A stretch of 64,000 bases of DNA from Gordonia rubripertincta (GTDB lineage Bacteria; Actinomycetota; Actinomycetes; Mycobacteriales; Mycobacteriaceae), in contig NZ_CP136136.1 in assembly GCF_038024875.1 (NCBI RefSeq), positions 4,836,001-4,900,000 on the forward strand, in the 5' to 3' direction. Below the pieces are notes generated by a model. It did not search any database, was not told the DNA's origin, and was given only the letters and a program-made list of their open reading frames with translations. Numbering within the stretch: the stretch's first letter is position 1; each line of letters begins with the position of its first letter. Position numbers and translations under genes: made by a program. Below are positions 16,676 to 25,813 of the stretch, piece by piece.

Positions 16676-17787
16676 TGCTTACCCCCTGAGTCGTAGATCT
16701 TGGTGATGGCGCCCTTCTTGCCGAACAGCGCCTCGTCGACGGCTTTCCAGCCGGTCAGGTCCTTGCCGTCGTTGTCCTCGGCGGTGCCCTTCCCGAGCAC
16801 CTTGCCGAGCTCGGCGATGGTCCACAGCTTCGCGATGTCGCCAGGGAAGAGATCCCGGGTCGCCTCGATGACCGCGGGGTCCACCGGCCGGAAGCCCCGC
16901 TCGGCCCAGATCAGCTGCGCCTCCGGGGTGAAGAGGAAGTCAACGAAGGAGCGTGCGCCGGCGATGTCGTCGGAGGTTTTGACGACCGCGACGGGATTCT
17001 CGATCTTGAAAGTCTGCGGGGGGATCACATATTCGACCTGGCTGTTCGGACCGGCGCCGGCGTTGGCCTTGTCGAGCATGATCGCCTCGTTCTCGTAGCT
17101 GATCAAGACATCGCCCTGACCCTGCTCGAACGCCGTGGTGGCCTCGCGACCCGACTTGGGCACCACCTTGATGTGATCGCGCACCAGTTCGGCCACGTAG
17201 TCCAGGCCGGCCTGCGAGTCCTGGCCGCCGTTGCTGATCGCGGCGTAGGGCGCGAGCAGGTTCCACTTCGCCGAGCCGGAGCTGCCGGGATTCGGGGTGA
17301 CCACCTGAACACCGGGCTTCAGCAGATCGTCCCAGTCGCGGATGCCCTTCGGGTTGCCCTTGCGGACCACCAGTGCGACGACCGACCCGAACGGGGTGCT
17401 GTTGTTCGGTGCCTGCTTCTTCCAGTCCTCGTCGACCAGACCCGCCTTGACCAATCGGGTGATGTCGGGCTCGACGGAGAAGTTCACGACGTCGGCCGGA
17501 ACACGGCGGGCCACCTTGCGCGACTGGTCGCCGGAGGCGCCGTACGACGCCGAGAAGCCGATGTCGTGGCCCTCGGGGGTGTCGCGGAATGCCGGGATTA
17601 TCTCGTCGAAGCCGATCTTGGGGACGGCGTAGGCGACCAGGTCGAGGTGCCGGTCGCCACTGGAGATGTCCACTCCGCCGGGCTCGTCGGTCGATCCGCC
17701 ACCACAGCCCGCGACGAACACCATCGCCAACGCCAGAAGGCTCACCAGCACCCGGGTGCCGCGCGGCATGACTCGGCCAGCGCTCAC
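16672..17787 (-). CDS. subI: Sulfate-binding lipoprotein SubI
   Basis: Extracytoplasmic substrate-binding protein of the sulfate importer, anchored as a lipoprotein. The 371 residues begin with a signal peptide ending in lipobox VAGC (cleavage before the Cys near residue 28). SFSASYGASGDQSRKV-type sequence, PGSSGSAKWNLLAPYA and FGxxxAxxVRKGNPKGIRDWDDLL follow the sulfate/thiosulfate-binding protein family. GTG at 17787 has GGAGGAAGA directly upstream. It heads the operon; I searched upstream for an RRHxDLxR leader peptide as found before sirA and saw none, so regulation may differ. Confidence 0.95.
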   Translation of the reverse strand: MSAGRVMPRGTRVLVSLLALAMVFVAGCGGGSTDEPGGVDISSGDRHLDLVAYAVPKIGFDEIIPAFRDTPEGHDIGFSASYGASGDQSRKVARRVPADVVNFSVEPDITRLVKAGLVDEDWKKQAPNNSTPFGSVVALVVRKGNPKGIRDWDDLLKPGVQVVTPNPGSSGSAKWNLLAPYAAISNGGQDSQAGLDYVAELVRDHIKVVPKSGREATTAFEQGQGDVLISYENEAIMLDKANAGAGPNSQVEYVIPPQTFKIENPVAVVKTSDDIAGARSFVDFLFTPEAQLIWAERGFRPVDPAVIEATRDLFPGDIAKLWTIAELGKVLGKGTAEDNDGKDLTGWKAVDEALFGKKGAITKIYDSGGKQ

Positions 17788-17932
17788 TCTTCCTCCAAGA
17801 CTCGGCGGGGCCGGTCGAATGAGGGCTGTGACCGGCGGAGACCGGACTACGCTAGCAACCTGCCGGGCCGTAGCCGGAGTTCAAATCAGTGAGATCAAAA
17901 CTTCCCGCAGGCCATGGTCAGGGCGCCCGTTC

Positions 17933-18838
17933 CTATTCCAGTCGCCAGTCCTCGTAGGCGCGCGGATCGTTGACCGGTTCGACGTGTGTCGTGATGTTCA
18001 GGTCCGGGACCGCCGCGTGCAGTTCGTCCTCGACGACCTCGGTGAGATCGTGGGCGCGCTGCACCGACCACTCACCGGGCACGAGCATGTGGAGCTGCAG
18101 AAACCGCTCGTGACCGGCCTCGCGGGTGCGGATGTCGTGGAAGACGATGCCGTCGGCGCGGTGCCGCTCGAGCACGTCGTCGATCGAGGTGCGCTGCTCG
18201 GCGGGAAGCGCGGAATCCATCAGGCCCGCACTCGAGCGCCACACGAGCTGGGTGCCGACGACCATGATGTTGATCGCGACCGCGATGGCGATCATCGGGT
18301 CGAGCGGCAGCCAGCCGGTCAACGCGACCAGGAACACACCGACGAGGACGCCGACGGTGGTCGCGACGTCGGTCATCAGGTGTTTGCCGTCGGCTTCCAG
18401 GGTCAGTGACCGGTGTTTGCGGCCGGCGCGGATGAGGATCAACCCCACCGCCGCGTTGAGGACCGTGGCGCCCACGGAGATGCCGAGGCCGAGTCCGACC
18501 TCTTCGAGCTCGCGAGGGTTGATGAGCCGGTCGACCGCGGTCACGACGATGATCACCGCCGCCACGACGATCAGAACACCTTCGAAGACCGCCGAGAAGT
18601 ACTCGGCCTTGGTGTGCCCGAAGTTGTGTCCCCGGTCCGGCGGCTTCGCGGCGACCCGGAGCGCGACGAACGCGCCCACGGCCGCGACGACGTTGACGAT
18701 CGACTCGAGCGCGTCGGACAGCAGGCCCACGGATCCGGTGATCCACCAGGCCAGCAGCTTGAGACCGAACACGATCAGGGCGGTCACGATGCTCAGCACC
18801 GCGAACCGCACGAGGTTCTGGCGTTGCCCGCTCGTCAT
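17933..18838 (-). CDS. Cation diffusion facilitator (metal efflux) protein
   Basis: Proton-coupled divalent-metal exporter of the inner membrane (Zn, Fe, Mn, Co or Cd). The 301 residues have six transmembrane helices with site-A-type motifs SDALES in helix 2 and HLMTDVATT in helix 5 (HxxxD). A cytoplasmic ferredoxin-like C-terminal domain (about 215-301) carries the His residues of the family's regulatory sites. It is FieF-like in length. The stop is 145 bp from the subI start; the start is 13 bp after the M3 peptidase stop, so it is likely cotranscribed with lepA-peptidase. Confidence 0.92.
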   Translation of the reverse strand: MTSGQRQNLVRFAVLSIVTALIVFGLKLLAWWITGSVGLLSDALESIVNVVAAVGAFVALRVAAKPPDRGHNFGHTKAEYFSAVFEGVLIVVAAVIIVVTAVDRLINPRELEEVGLGLGISVGATVLNAAVGLILIRAGRKHRSLTLEADGKHLMTDVATTVGVLVGVFLVALTGWLPLDPMIAIAVAINIMVVGTQLVWRSSAGLMDSALPAEQRTSIDDVLERHRADGIVFHDIRTREAGHERFLQLHMLVPGEWSVQRAHDLTEVVEDELHAAVPDLNITTHVEPVNDPRAYEDWRLE

Positions 18839-18851
18839 GGTCGGACGCGGC

Positions 18852-20903
18852 TCAGGCCGCGAGCCCCCGACGACGCAGCAGCGGTTCGATCTGCGGTTTG
18901 CGGCCGATCAGCGCCTCGTGCGACACCAGCGGGTCGATGCTGTCACCGCGCGACAGCGTCGCCTCGGCGAAGCGTCGTCCGTTGTCGCGCTCCAGGCCGC
19001 CCGCGGCGAGGAACCACTGTTCGGTCTCGGCGTCGAGGACCTCCGACCAGATGTAGCTGTAGTAACCGGCCGAATATCCACCGCCGAAGATGTGGTTGAA
19101 GTAGGCGCTGCGGTAGCGGGGCGGGATCAGGTCGGTCTGCAGGCCGGCCTCGGCCAGTGCCTTCGCCTCGAACGCCTCGACATCGGTCACAGCCGCGGCC
19201 TCCTCGACCGTCAGCCGGTGCCAGGCCAGGTCGAGCGACGACGCGGCGAGGTATTCGATGGTCCCGTGCGCGGTTTCGGCGCCGGCCGATTCCCTTGCGG
19301 CGGTGGCCAGTTCGGCCGGGATCGCCTCACCGGTCGAGTGGTGCAGCGCATAGTTGGCGAGCACATCGGGGTGCAGCGACCACATCTCGTTGACCTGCGA
19401 CGGGAACTCGACGAAGTCGCGCGGCACCGACGTGCCCGACTGCGACGGATACTCCACCGACGACAGCAGACCGTGCAGGGCGTGCCCGAACTCGTGGAAC
19501 AGGGTCGTCAGCTGATCGATGGTGAGCAGACACGGCTGCCCCTCATCGGGTTTCGTCAGGTTCAGGACGTTGACGATGATCGGCTGGGTCTGCAGCACCG
19601 ACGACTGGTCGACGATGTTGTTCATCCAGGCACCGCCGCGCTTCGACGGCCGCGCGTAGAAGTCGCCGAGGAAGAGTCCGATGCCGGTACCGGAGTCGTC
19701 CCGAACCTCCCACACCCGCACGTCGGGGTGATAGACGGGCAGCCCGGTGCGTTCGACGAAGGTCAGGCCGTACAACTTGTTGGCGGCGTAGAAGACTCCG
19801 CGTGTCAGGACGGTGTCGAGTTCGCAGTAGTCGGCGAAACCGTCGAGCGGCACCGAGGACTGGGCCTGCTTCTCGCGTTCGAGCCAGAAGGTCAGGTCGG
19901 CGGGTCCGATCTCGGCGTCGTCGGCGAACTCGGTGAGCCGCGTCAGTTCCCGCCCCCCGGCGCGCATCGCCGACTCGTTGAGCTCACGGAGCAGGTCGTC
20001 GACCGCGGACGGGTCCGGTGCGGTCTGCTCGGCGATGACGAACTCGGCGTGGTCGCGGTACCCGAGCAGTTCGGCACGGCGAGCCCGAAGACGGACGATC
20101 TCGAGGACGAGTTCGCGGGTGTCGTGGTCGTTGCCACGCGAGCAGCGGTTCACCGATGCGTCGAACACCCGTTGCCGCACGGCGGGATTCGTCAGCTCGG
20201 TCAGCACCGACTGGCTGGTCGGCAGTTCCAGGGTGATCAGGTGGCCGCTCTCGTGACCGGCGTCGGCCGCCGCGCGTCGAGCGGCCGCGATCTGGCCGGC
20301 GGACAGGCCGTCGAGGTCGGCGACATCGTCGACGAGGACCGCCGAGTCGTTGGTGTCGTCGAGGATCTTCTGCGAGAAGGTGGTCGTCAGGTAGGCGAGC
20401 CGGGAGGCGATCTGACGCATCTCCTCCTGCTCCGCCTCGGGCAGACCGGCCCCGGCGCGCACGCACTCGCGGTACCGCTTGTCGAGCAGACGACGCTGCG
20501 GCTCGGTCAGGTCGAGTTCGTCGGCACGGGCGAAGAGATCCGAGATCCGGCCGAAAAGAACCGGATTCATCGCGATCGTGTTGCCGTGGTCGGTCAGCAG
20601 CGTCGAGAGCTCCTGGGAGATCTCGTTGCGCTTGGGGTTGGTGTCGGGGCCCACGAGGTTGAAGAAGATCCCCGACGCGCGGGCCAGGTCGCGACCCGAG
20701 AGTTCCAGCGCCTCGATGGTGTTGGCGAAGGTCGGTGCGGCGGGGTCGGCGGCGATGGCCTCGACCTCGGCGAGATGCGACGCCATCGCCTCGCGGAAGG
20801 CGGGCAGGAAATCGTCGTCGGAGATCGACGCGAAGTCCGGTAGATCGTAGGGCAGATCACTCTGTGCCAGTACCGGATTGGTTGCGCTGTCCTGCCCCGT
20901 CAT
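18852..20903 (-). CDS. M3 family metallopeptidase (peptidyl-dipeptidase Dcp-like)
   Basis: Cytoplasmic zinc peptidase of 683 residues that removes dipeptides or cleaves short oligopeptides. The zinc site HEFGHALHGLL lies near residues 470-480, with the downstream glutamate ligand (EFPSQVNEMW) about 28 residues later. The helical N-terminal half and the C-terminal HIFGGGYSAGYYSYIWSEV segment are typical of Dcp/oligopeptidase A. No signal peptide. The ATG at 20903 follows the lepA TAG with no gap, so the two are cotranscribed. Confidence 0.94.
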   Translation of the reverse strand: MTGQDSATNPVLAQSDLPYDLPDFASISDDDFLPAFREAMASHLAEVEAIAADPAAPTFANTIEALELSGRDLARASGIFFNLVGPDTNPKRNEISQELSTLLTDHGNTIAMNPVLFGRISDLFARADELDLTEPQRRLLDKRYRECVRAGAGLPEAEQEEMRQIASRLAYLTTTFSQKILDDTNDSAVLVDDVADLDGLSAGQIAAARRAAADAGHESGHLITLELPTSQSVLTELTNPAVRQRVFDASVNRCSRGNDHDTRELVLEIVRLRARRAELLGYRDHAEFVIAEQTAPDPSAVDDLLRELNESAMRAGGRELTRLTEFADDAEIGPADLTFWLEREKQAQSSVPLDGFADYCELDTVLTRGVFYAANKLYGLTFVERTGLPVYHPDVRVWEVRDDSGTGIGLFLGDFYARPSKRGGAWMNNIVDQSSVLQTQPIIVNVLNLTKPDEGQPCLLTIDQLTTLFHEFGHALHGLLSSVEYPSQSGTSVPRDFVEFPSQVNEMWSLHPDVLANYALHHSTGEAIPAELATAARESAGAETAHGTIEYLAASSLDLAWHRLTVEEAAAVTDVEAFEAKALAEAGLQTDLIPPRYRSAYFNHIFGGGYSAGYYSYIWSEVLDAETEQWFLAAGGLERDNGRRFAEATLSRGDSIDPLVSHEALIGRKPQIEPLLRRRGLAA

Positions 20904-22790
20904 CTACTTCCCTTTCGGCTTGTCACCTGCTGCATCGGTGGAGAGCGCCGCGACGAACGCCTCCTGCGGGACCTCGACGCGGCCGATGGTCTTCATCCGC
21001 TTCTTGCCTTCCTTCTGCTTCTCGAGCAGCTTGCGCTTACGGCTGATGTCGCCGCCGTAGCACTTCGCGAGGACGTCCTTGCGGATCGCTCGGATGTTCT
21101 CGCGCGCAATGATCTTCGACCCGATGGCCGCCTGGATCGGGACCTCGAACTGCTGGCGTGGGATGAGCTCGCGGAGCTTGAGCGCCATCTTGTTGCCGTA
21201 GGCGTAGGCCGCCTCGCGGTGGACGATCGCACTGAACGCGTCGACGGCCTCGCCCTGCAGCAGGATGTCGACCTTGACCAGGTCGGCTTCCTGCTCACCG
21301 GCCTCCTCGTAGTCGAGGGAGGCATAGCCACGCGTGCGTGACTTCAGCGAATCGAAGAAGTCGAAGATGATCTCGGCCATCGGCAGGGTGTAGCGGAGTT
21401 CCACGCGGGTCTCCGACAGGTAGTCCATGCCGCCGAGCTCGCCGCGACGCGACTGGCAGAGTTCCATGATGGCGCCGATGAACTCGCTCGGCGCGATCAC
21501 GGTGGTCTTGACGACCGGCTCGTAGATGTGGCGGGTCTTGCCCTCCGGCCAGTCCGACGGGTTGGTGACGATGTGCTCGGAGCCGTCCTCCATCACGACG
21601 CGGTACACCACGTTGGGTGCGGTCGAGATGAGGTCGAGGTTGAACTCGCGCTCGAGACGCTCGCGGGTGATCTCCATGTGGAGCAGACCCAGGAAGCCGC
21701 AACGGAATCCGAATCCCAGCGCCACCGACGTCTCCGGCTCATAGGTGAGCGCGGCGTCGTTGAGTTGCAGCTTCTCCAGCGCCTCACGGAGGACCGGATA
21801 GTCCGACCCGTCCATCGGGTACAGACCCGAGTAGACCATCGGTCGCGGTTCGCGGTAGCCGGTGAGCGCTTCGCTCGCGCCGTTGCGCGCACTGGTGACG
21901 GTATCGCCGACCTTCGACTGTCGGACGTCCTTCACGCCGGTGATGAGGTAGCCGACCTCGCCGACGCCGAGGCCCTGGGTGGCCTTCGGCTCCGGCGACA
22001 CGATGCCCACCTCGAGCAGTTCGTGCGTCGCACCGGTCGACATCATCTGGATCTTCTCGCGCGGCACGATCTTGCCGTCGACGACACGGACGTAGGTGAC
22101 CACGCCGCGGTAGGTGTCGTAGACCGAGTCGAAGATCATCGCGCGTGCCGGGGCGTCGGCGTTCCCGACGGGGGCGGGCACCTTGCGGATGACCTCGTCG
22201 AGCAGTTCGCCGACGCCGACGCCGGTCTTGCCGGACACCCGCAGGACGTCCTCGGGCTCACAGCCCACGATGTGGGCGAGCTCGGCGGCATACCGCTCGG
22301 GGTCGGCCGCGGGAAGGTCGATCTTGTTCAGGACCGGGATGATGGTGAGGTCGTTCTCCATCGCCAGGTACAGGTTGGCGAGCGTCTGCGCCTCGATGCC
22401 CTGCGCGGCGTCGACGAGGAGAACCGCACCTTCACACGCCTCGAGCGCACGGGACACCTCGTAGGTGAAGTCGACGTGACCGGGTGTGTCGATGAGGTGC
22501 ACGACGTAGTCGTCACCGTCGAGCTGCCACGGCAATCGCACGTTCTGCGCCTTGATGGTGATGCCGCGCTCACGCTCGATGTCCATGCGATCGAGGTACT
22601 GCGCCCGCATCTGGCGCTCTTCCACGACACCGGTGAGCTGCAGCATCCGGTCGGCCAGCGTCGACTTTCCGTGGTCGATGTGGGCGATGATGCAGAAGTT
22701 CCGGATGCGCGCCGGGTCGGTGAAGGTCTGGTCGGCGAAGGTGGGAATTGGAACTACTCCTCGAGGATGGACACGTACGTTGACCACCAT
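20904..22790 (-). CDS. lepA: Elongation factor 4 (LepA/EF4)
   Basis: Ribosome-associated translational GTPase related to EF-G. G1 AHIDHGKST, G3 DTPGHVDF and G4 NKIDLP are intact; the LepA-specific C-terminal domain is complete (GGDISRKRKLLEKQKEGKK). About 628 residues from ATG 22790. The N-terminus is uncertain: the ATG/GTG codons at 22790-22785 lack a ribosome site. A strong GAGGAG (22757-22762) sits eight bases before an in-frame ATT at 22748, which begins the IPTFADQTFTDP segment where conserved sequence starts. A rare ATT initiation is therefore possible. Upstream promoter is shared with the divergent hydrolase gene. Confidence 0.95.
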   Translation of the reverse strand: MVVNVRVHPRGVVPIPTFADQTFTDPARIRNFCIIAHIDHGKSTLADRMLQLTGVVEERQMRAQYLDRMDIERERGITIKAQNVRLPWQLDGDDYVVHLIDTPGHVDFTYEVSRALEACEGAVLLVDAAQGIEAQTLANLYLAMENDLTIIPVLNKIDLPAADPERYAAELAHIVGCEPEDVLRVSGKTGVGVGELLDEVIRKVPAPVGNADAPARAMIFDSVYDTYRGVVTYVRVVDGKIVPREKIQMMSTGATHELLEVGIVSPEPKATQGLGVGEVGYLITGVKDVRQSKVGDTVTSARNGASEALTGYREPRPMVYSGLYPMDGSDYPVLREALEKLQLNDAALTYEPETSVALGFGFRCGFLGLLHMEITRERLEREFNLDLISTAPNVVYRVVMEDGSEHIVTNPSDWPEGKTRHIYEPVVKTTVIAPSEFIGAIMELCQSRRGELGGMDYLSETRVELRYTLPMAEIIFDFFDSLKSRTRGYASLDYEEAGEQEADLVKVDILLQGEAVDAFSAIVHREAAYAYGNKMALKLRELIPRQQFEVPIQAAIGSKIIARENIRAIRKDVLAKCYGGDISRKRKLLEKQKEGKKRMKTIGRVEVPQEAFVAALSTDAAGDKPKGK

Positions 22791-22840
22791 GTTCTCATGA
22801 GCGCCGCGAATGGTGCCCAAGCGGATGGCGGGGCGCTACC

Positions 22841-23539
22841 GTGGCAGCCGTGACAGCCGAGCCCGCCGAGTCGAAAAAGCCGGCGACCACCATCACCACC
22901 GTCGAGGCCGAGGACGTCGCCGCCGACGTGCACCGTCCGGACGGCACTCCCCGCGCCACGATCGTCCTGGCGCACGGCGCGGGCGGCAACCGCGACGCGG
23001 TCATCCTGCGCGCGTTCGCCGACGAACTCGCTTCACGCGGCTACGTCGTCGCCCGAATCGACCTTCCCTATCGCCGGCGCCGGCCCAAGGGACCGCCGAG
23101 CCCCTCGACATCGCCGGCCGACCGCGACGGCATCCGCGCCGCCTGCGCGAGGTTCCGCAACGAGTCCGACGGCCCGCTGTTCGTCGGCGGCCACTCCTAC
23201 GGCGGGCGTCAGGCGTCGATGGCGGTCGCCGAGGACGGCACCGACCTCGCCGACGGCCTCCTCCTCAGCTCCTATCCCCTGCACCCGCCGGGCAAGCCCG
23301 ACCGGTTGCGCACCGAGCACCTGCCGTCGATCACCGTGCCGACCCTCGTCGTCCACGGCAGCACCGACCCGTTCGGCACCACCGAGGAGATGGCCGCGGC
23401 CATCGGCCTGATCGACGCGCCGACGCGGATCGTCGAACTCGAGAAGGTCGGCCACGACCTGAACCCGAAGAGGAAGCCGACCGCGCAGCTGACCGCCGAC
23501 GCGGTCGACGAGTTCCTGATGGAAGAATCTCGGGCGTGA
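22841..23539 (+). CDS. Small alpha/beta hydrolase (KANL3/Tex30-like)
   Basis: Hydrolase of 232 residues with IVLAHGAGGNRD (oxyanion loop), the nucleophile elbow GGHSYGGRQAS, a late Asp in VVHGSTDPFG and a His in VGHDLNPK, so the Ser-Asp-His triad is complete. The pattern LAHGAGG...HSYGG matches the KANL3/Tex30-type dienelactone-hydrolase-like group, whose substrates are not established. Start could be GTG 22841 or GTG 22850. It is coupled by GTGA overlap to the PemK-like gene and diverges from lepA. Confidence 0.8.
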   Translation: MAAVTAEPAESKKPATTITTVEAEDVAADVHRPDGTPRATIVLAHGAGGNRDAVILRAFADELASRGYVVARIDLPYRRRRPKGPPSPSTSPADRDGIRAACARFRNESDGPLFVGGHSYGGRQASMAVAEDGTDLADGLLLSSYPLHPPGKPDRLRTEHLPSITVPTLVVHGSTDPFGTTEEMAAAIGLIDAPTRIVELEKVGHDLNPKRKPTAQLTADAVDEFLMEESRA

Positions 23540-23964
23540 CGAGCCGCAACATCCGGTCCCGCTTCCGCCCCACCGCCGAGGTCGCCCGCACGATCAGCTA
23601 CCACCCCGAACTCGACGGCGACGCCGACCCCGGCGAGATCGTGTGGACCTGGGTCGCCTACGAGGACGACCCCAGCCAGGGCAAGGACCGCCCGGTGCTC
23701 GTCGTCGGCCGTGACGCCAACGCGCGCACGGCCGACGACGTTCTCGGACTCATGCTGTCCAGCAAGGACCATCACCAGGATGACGACGACTGGTTCGCCG
23801 TCGGCACCGGAAGCTGGGACTCACAGAACCGGCCGAGCTTCGTCCGCCTCGACCGCGTCCTCGTCGTCGACTCCGACGGCATCCGACGCGAGGGCGCCAT
23901 CCTCGACCGTCGCCGCTTCGACGCGGTCGCCGACGAACTCAGGTCGCGCTTCGGCTGGCGCTGA
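23536..23964 (+). CDS. PemK/MazF-fold family protein
   Basis: A 142-residue protein. The core WVAYEDDPSQGKDRPVLVVG followed by LGLMLSSKDHHQDD and FVRLDRVLVVDSDGI resembles the PemK/MazF barrel (GxxRPvlVvg ... L ... lvRldri). A second component resembling an antitoxin is absent: the gene is instead coupled (GTGA) to an alpha/beta hydrolase. The mycobacterial relative next to lepA is a chromosomal conserved gene, so a housekeeping role or a solitary RNA-binding role is as likely as toxicity. Start GTG 23536 is fixed by the overlap. Confidence 0.65.
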   Translation: MTSRNIRSRFRPTAEVARTISYHPELDGDADPGEIVWTWVAYEDDPSQGKDRPVLVVGRDANARTADDVLGLMLSSKDHHQDDDDWFAVGTGSWDSQNRPSFVRLDRVLVVDSDGIRREGAILDRRRFDAVADELRSRFGWR

Positions 23965-23995
23965 GCACTCCCCTACGGCTGAGCACTCCCCTACG
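23960..23995. repeat. Tandem duplication of 18 bp
   Basis: Two identical 18-bp copies (23960-23977 and 23978-23995) with core GAGCACTCCCCTACG. The first copy overlaps the stop of the PemK-like gene, the second overlaps the 3' end of the convergent transglutaminase gene. It looks like a local slippage or duplication at the junction of converging genes. Confidence 0.8.
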
Positions 23996-24839
23996 CCAGC
24001 CGCGTGATCTCCACGACGACGTCGAGATCCGTTGCGCCGCCGCCGGTGTAGACACCCTTGAGCGGCGATACGTCCGCGTAGTCGCGGCCGACGCCGACCG
24101 ACACGTGCTGTTCGGTGATCGGGGTGTCGTTGGTCGGGTCGTAGCCCCACCAGCCACCGGTCCAGGCCTCGATCCATGCGTGGCTCTGACCCTGGACCGT
24201 CTTGTCGATCGCGGCATTCGGCTTCGGGTGCAGATACCCCGACACATAGCGGGCCGGAATCCCCAGGCCGCGCAACATCACCAGGGTGAGGTGGGCGTAG
24301 TCCTGGCAGACACCCTTGCGTTCGTTCCACGCGTCGACGGCGGTGGTGTGCACGCCCGTGGTGCCGGGGACGTACTCCATCTCCTCGTGGACGTATCGGG
24401 ACAGCGCCTCGACCGTCTCCCCCGGGGTGAGCCCCTTGGCGACCTTCTTCGCCGCTGCGATCAACTGCCGGTTCTTCGGCACATAGGTCGTGTTGGAGAG
24501 CATCTCGTCGTAGCGATCCATGGTGGCCTCACTACGGATGTCCTCCCACGACGCCTGGTCTTCCTCGGCCGGACGCTGTCCGGCGTCGGTCTCGACGACC
24601 GACATGCCCGACACCTCGAGCTCCTCGTGCGGTGCGTGGAGGTCGAAGGCGGTGACCGCGGTACCCCAGTAGTCGGTGTAGCGGTACGACCTGGTGGCCG
24701 GGACGGTCTCGACACGATTGACGATCACGTTCTGCCGGGCATCACTGCGGGGCGTGATCCGGGCCTCGTTGTACGAGGAGGTGACGGGACTGTGGTACGC
24801 GAAACCGGTCGAATGGACGACGCGCAGACGCCAGCTCAC
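23991..24839 (-). CDS. Transglutaminase-like cysteine protease family protein
   Basis: Papain-fold enzyme of 282 residues. An N-terminal beta-sandwich (bacterial transglutaminase-like N region, HSTGFAYHSPVTSSYNEARI) precedes the core with catalytic Cys in KGVCQDYAHL, His in QSHAWIEAW and Asp in WGYDPTND. Family members paired with alpha-E and circularly permuted ATP-grasp proteins are proposed to work in peptide modification or peptide-bond metabolism; the substrate is unknown. GTG 24839 overlaps the alpha-E stop (GTGA). The last gene of a three-gene operon conserved in mycobacteria (Rv2411c-Rv2409c, from memory). Confidence 0.9.
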   Translation of the reverse strand: MSWRLRVVHSTGFAYHSPVTSSYNEARITPRSDARQNVIVNRVETVPATRSYRYTDYWGTAVTAFDLHAPHEELEVSGMSVVETDAGQRPAEEDQASWEDIRSEATMDRYDEMLSNTTYVPKNRQLIAAAKKVAKGLTPGETVEALSRYVHEEMEYVPGTTGVHTTAVDAWNERKGVCQDYAHLTLVMLRGLGIPARYVSGYLHPKPNAAIDKTVQGQSHAWIEAWTGGWWGYDPTNDTPITEQHVSVGVGRDYADVSPLKGVYTGGGATDLDVVVEITRLA

Positions 24840-25813
24840 AGTTCACTCTCCTCGATGACTTGGTTGTCGCTGACGCGGGTGTCGGCCCACGAGACGTACG
24901 GCGACACATGGAAGTACTGCTTGGTGACCGCCTCGTTGACGGCACGGCAGGTGTCCTGCAGATCGACGAGCCGCTCCTGCAGTCCGTCGAGCAGCTCGCC
25001 GGGTTCGAGGAACTCCAGCGAACTCCGTGCCCGGCCGAGCAGCAGCTGGGCCTCGGCCTGCGCGCCGACGCGGCTGGGCCCCTTCTCGAGCTGGCCGAGG
25101 TTGCGTTCGGCGACGCTGAGCGCGTGAAAGATCGACCGCGGGAACAGACGGTCGAGCAGGATGAACTCGACGATGTTCTCCGCGTCGAGGACGCCGCGGT
25201 AGGTGCGCAGGAAGGTGTCGTGGCCGCCGGCAGACACCAGCACGTTGACCCAGGCCGGCGACGACGTGCGATCCCCCGCACGCGACAACAGCATTCGGAT
25301 CGTCATGTCGACCCGTTCCACGGAACGGCCGAGCAGCAGGTAGCGGTAGCCGTCGTCGTGGCTGAGGGTGGCGTCGGCGAGACCGGCGAACATGGCCGCC
25401 CGGTTCTTCACATACGAGAGGAACTCGTGCGGACCGAGCCGGCGCGAGCGGCGTTCGGCGGCGTCGAGTCCGTTGTAGGTGGTGTTGAGACACTCCCACA
25501 GCTCACTCGACGTGACTTCCCGTGCGCCGCGGGCGTTCTCACGCGCGGCGCGGATGAGGTCGACGATCGACCCGACCGCGTCGGCGTCGTAGGCCACCCG
25601 TTCCGTCAGCGACCACACGTCGAGTTCCTCGTCGGTCTCCGGCGCCTCGAGCCCGAGCACCTGGATGATCAGGCGCGCCTGCTGGTCGACGTCGACGGTG
25701 GTGTCCTCGAGCAGCTGGTGGACCGCGACGTCGAGGATGCGCGCCATGTCGTCGGCGCGTTCCACGTACCTGCCGATCCAGTACAAGGATTCGGCGTTGC
25801 GCGCCAACATCAT
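24836..25813 (-). CDS. Alpha-E domain protein (DUF403)
   Basis: All-helical protein of 325 residues. The N-terminus MMLARNAESLYWIGRYVERA is the diagnostic start of the alpha-E family; RYLLLGRSVERVDMTIRMLL repeats the same helix-turn pattern later. No enzymatic residues are known for the family. Genes of this type almost always sit between a permuted ATP-grasp ligase and a transglutaminase, as here, implying a partner or scaffold role. ATG codons at 25813 and 25810 both overlap the ATP-grasp stop. Confidence 0.9.
   Translation of the reverse strand: MMLARNAESLYWIGRYVERADDMARILDVAVHQLLEDTTVDVDQQARLIIQVLGLEAPETDEELDVWSLTERVAYDADAVGSIVDLIRAARENARGAREVTSSELWECLNTTYNGLDAAERRSRRLGPHEFLSYVKNRAAMFAGLADATLSHDDGYRYLLLGRSVERVDMTIRMLLSRAGDRTSSPAWVNVLVSAGGHDTFLRTYRGVLDAENIVEFILLDRLFPRSIFHALSVAERNLGQLEKGPSRVGAQAEAQLLLGRARSSLEFLEPGELLDGLQERLVDLQDTCRAVNEAVTKQYFHVSPYVSWADTRVSDNQVIEESEL

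Noticed and set aside
17788..17932. Second RRHxDLxR leader peptide upstream of subI
   Set aside because: No frame in this gap carries the motif; only a very short Met-Ala-Cys frame is seen.
18126..20843. 905-codon plus-strand frame opposite the CDF and M3 peptidase genes
   Set aside because: Antisense shadow spanning two convincing genes; no domain in its translation.
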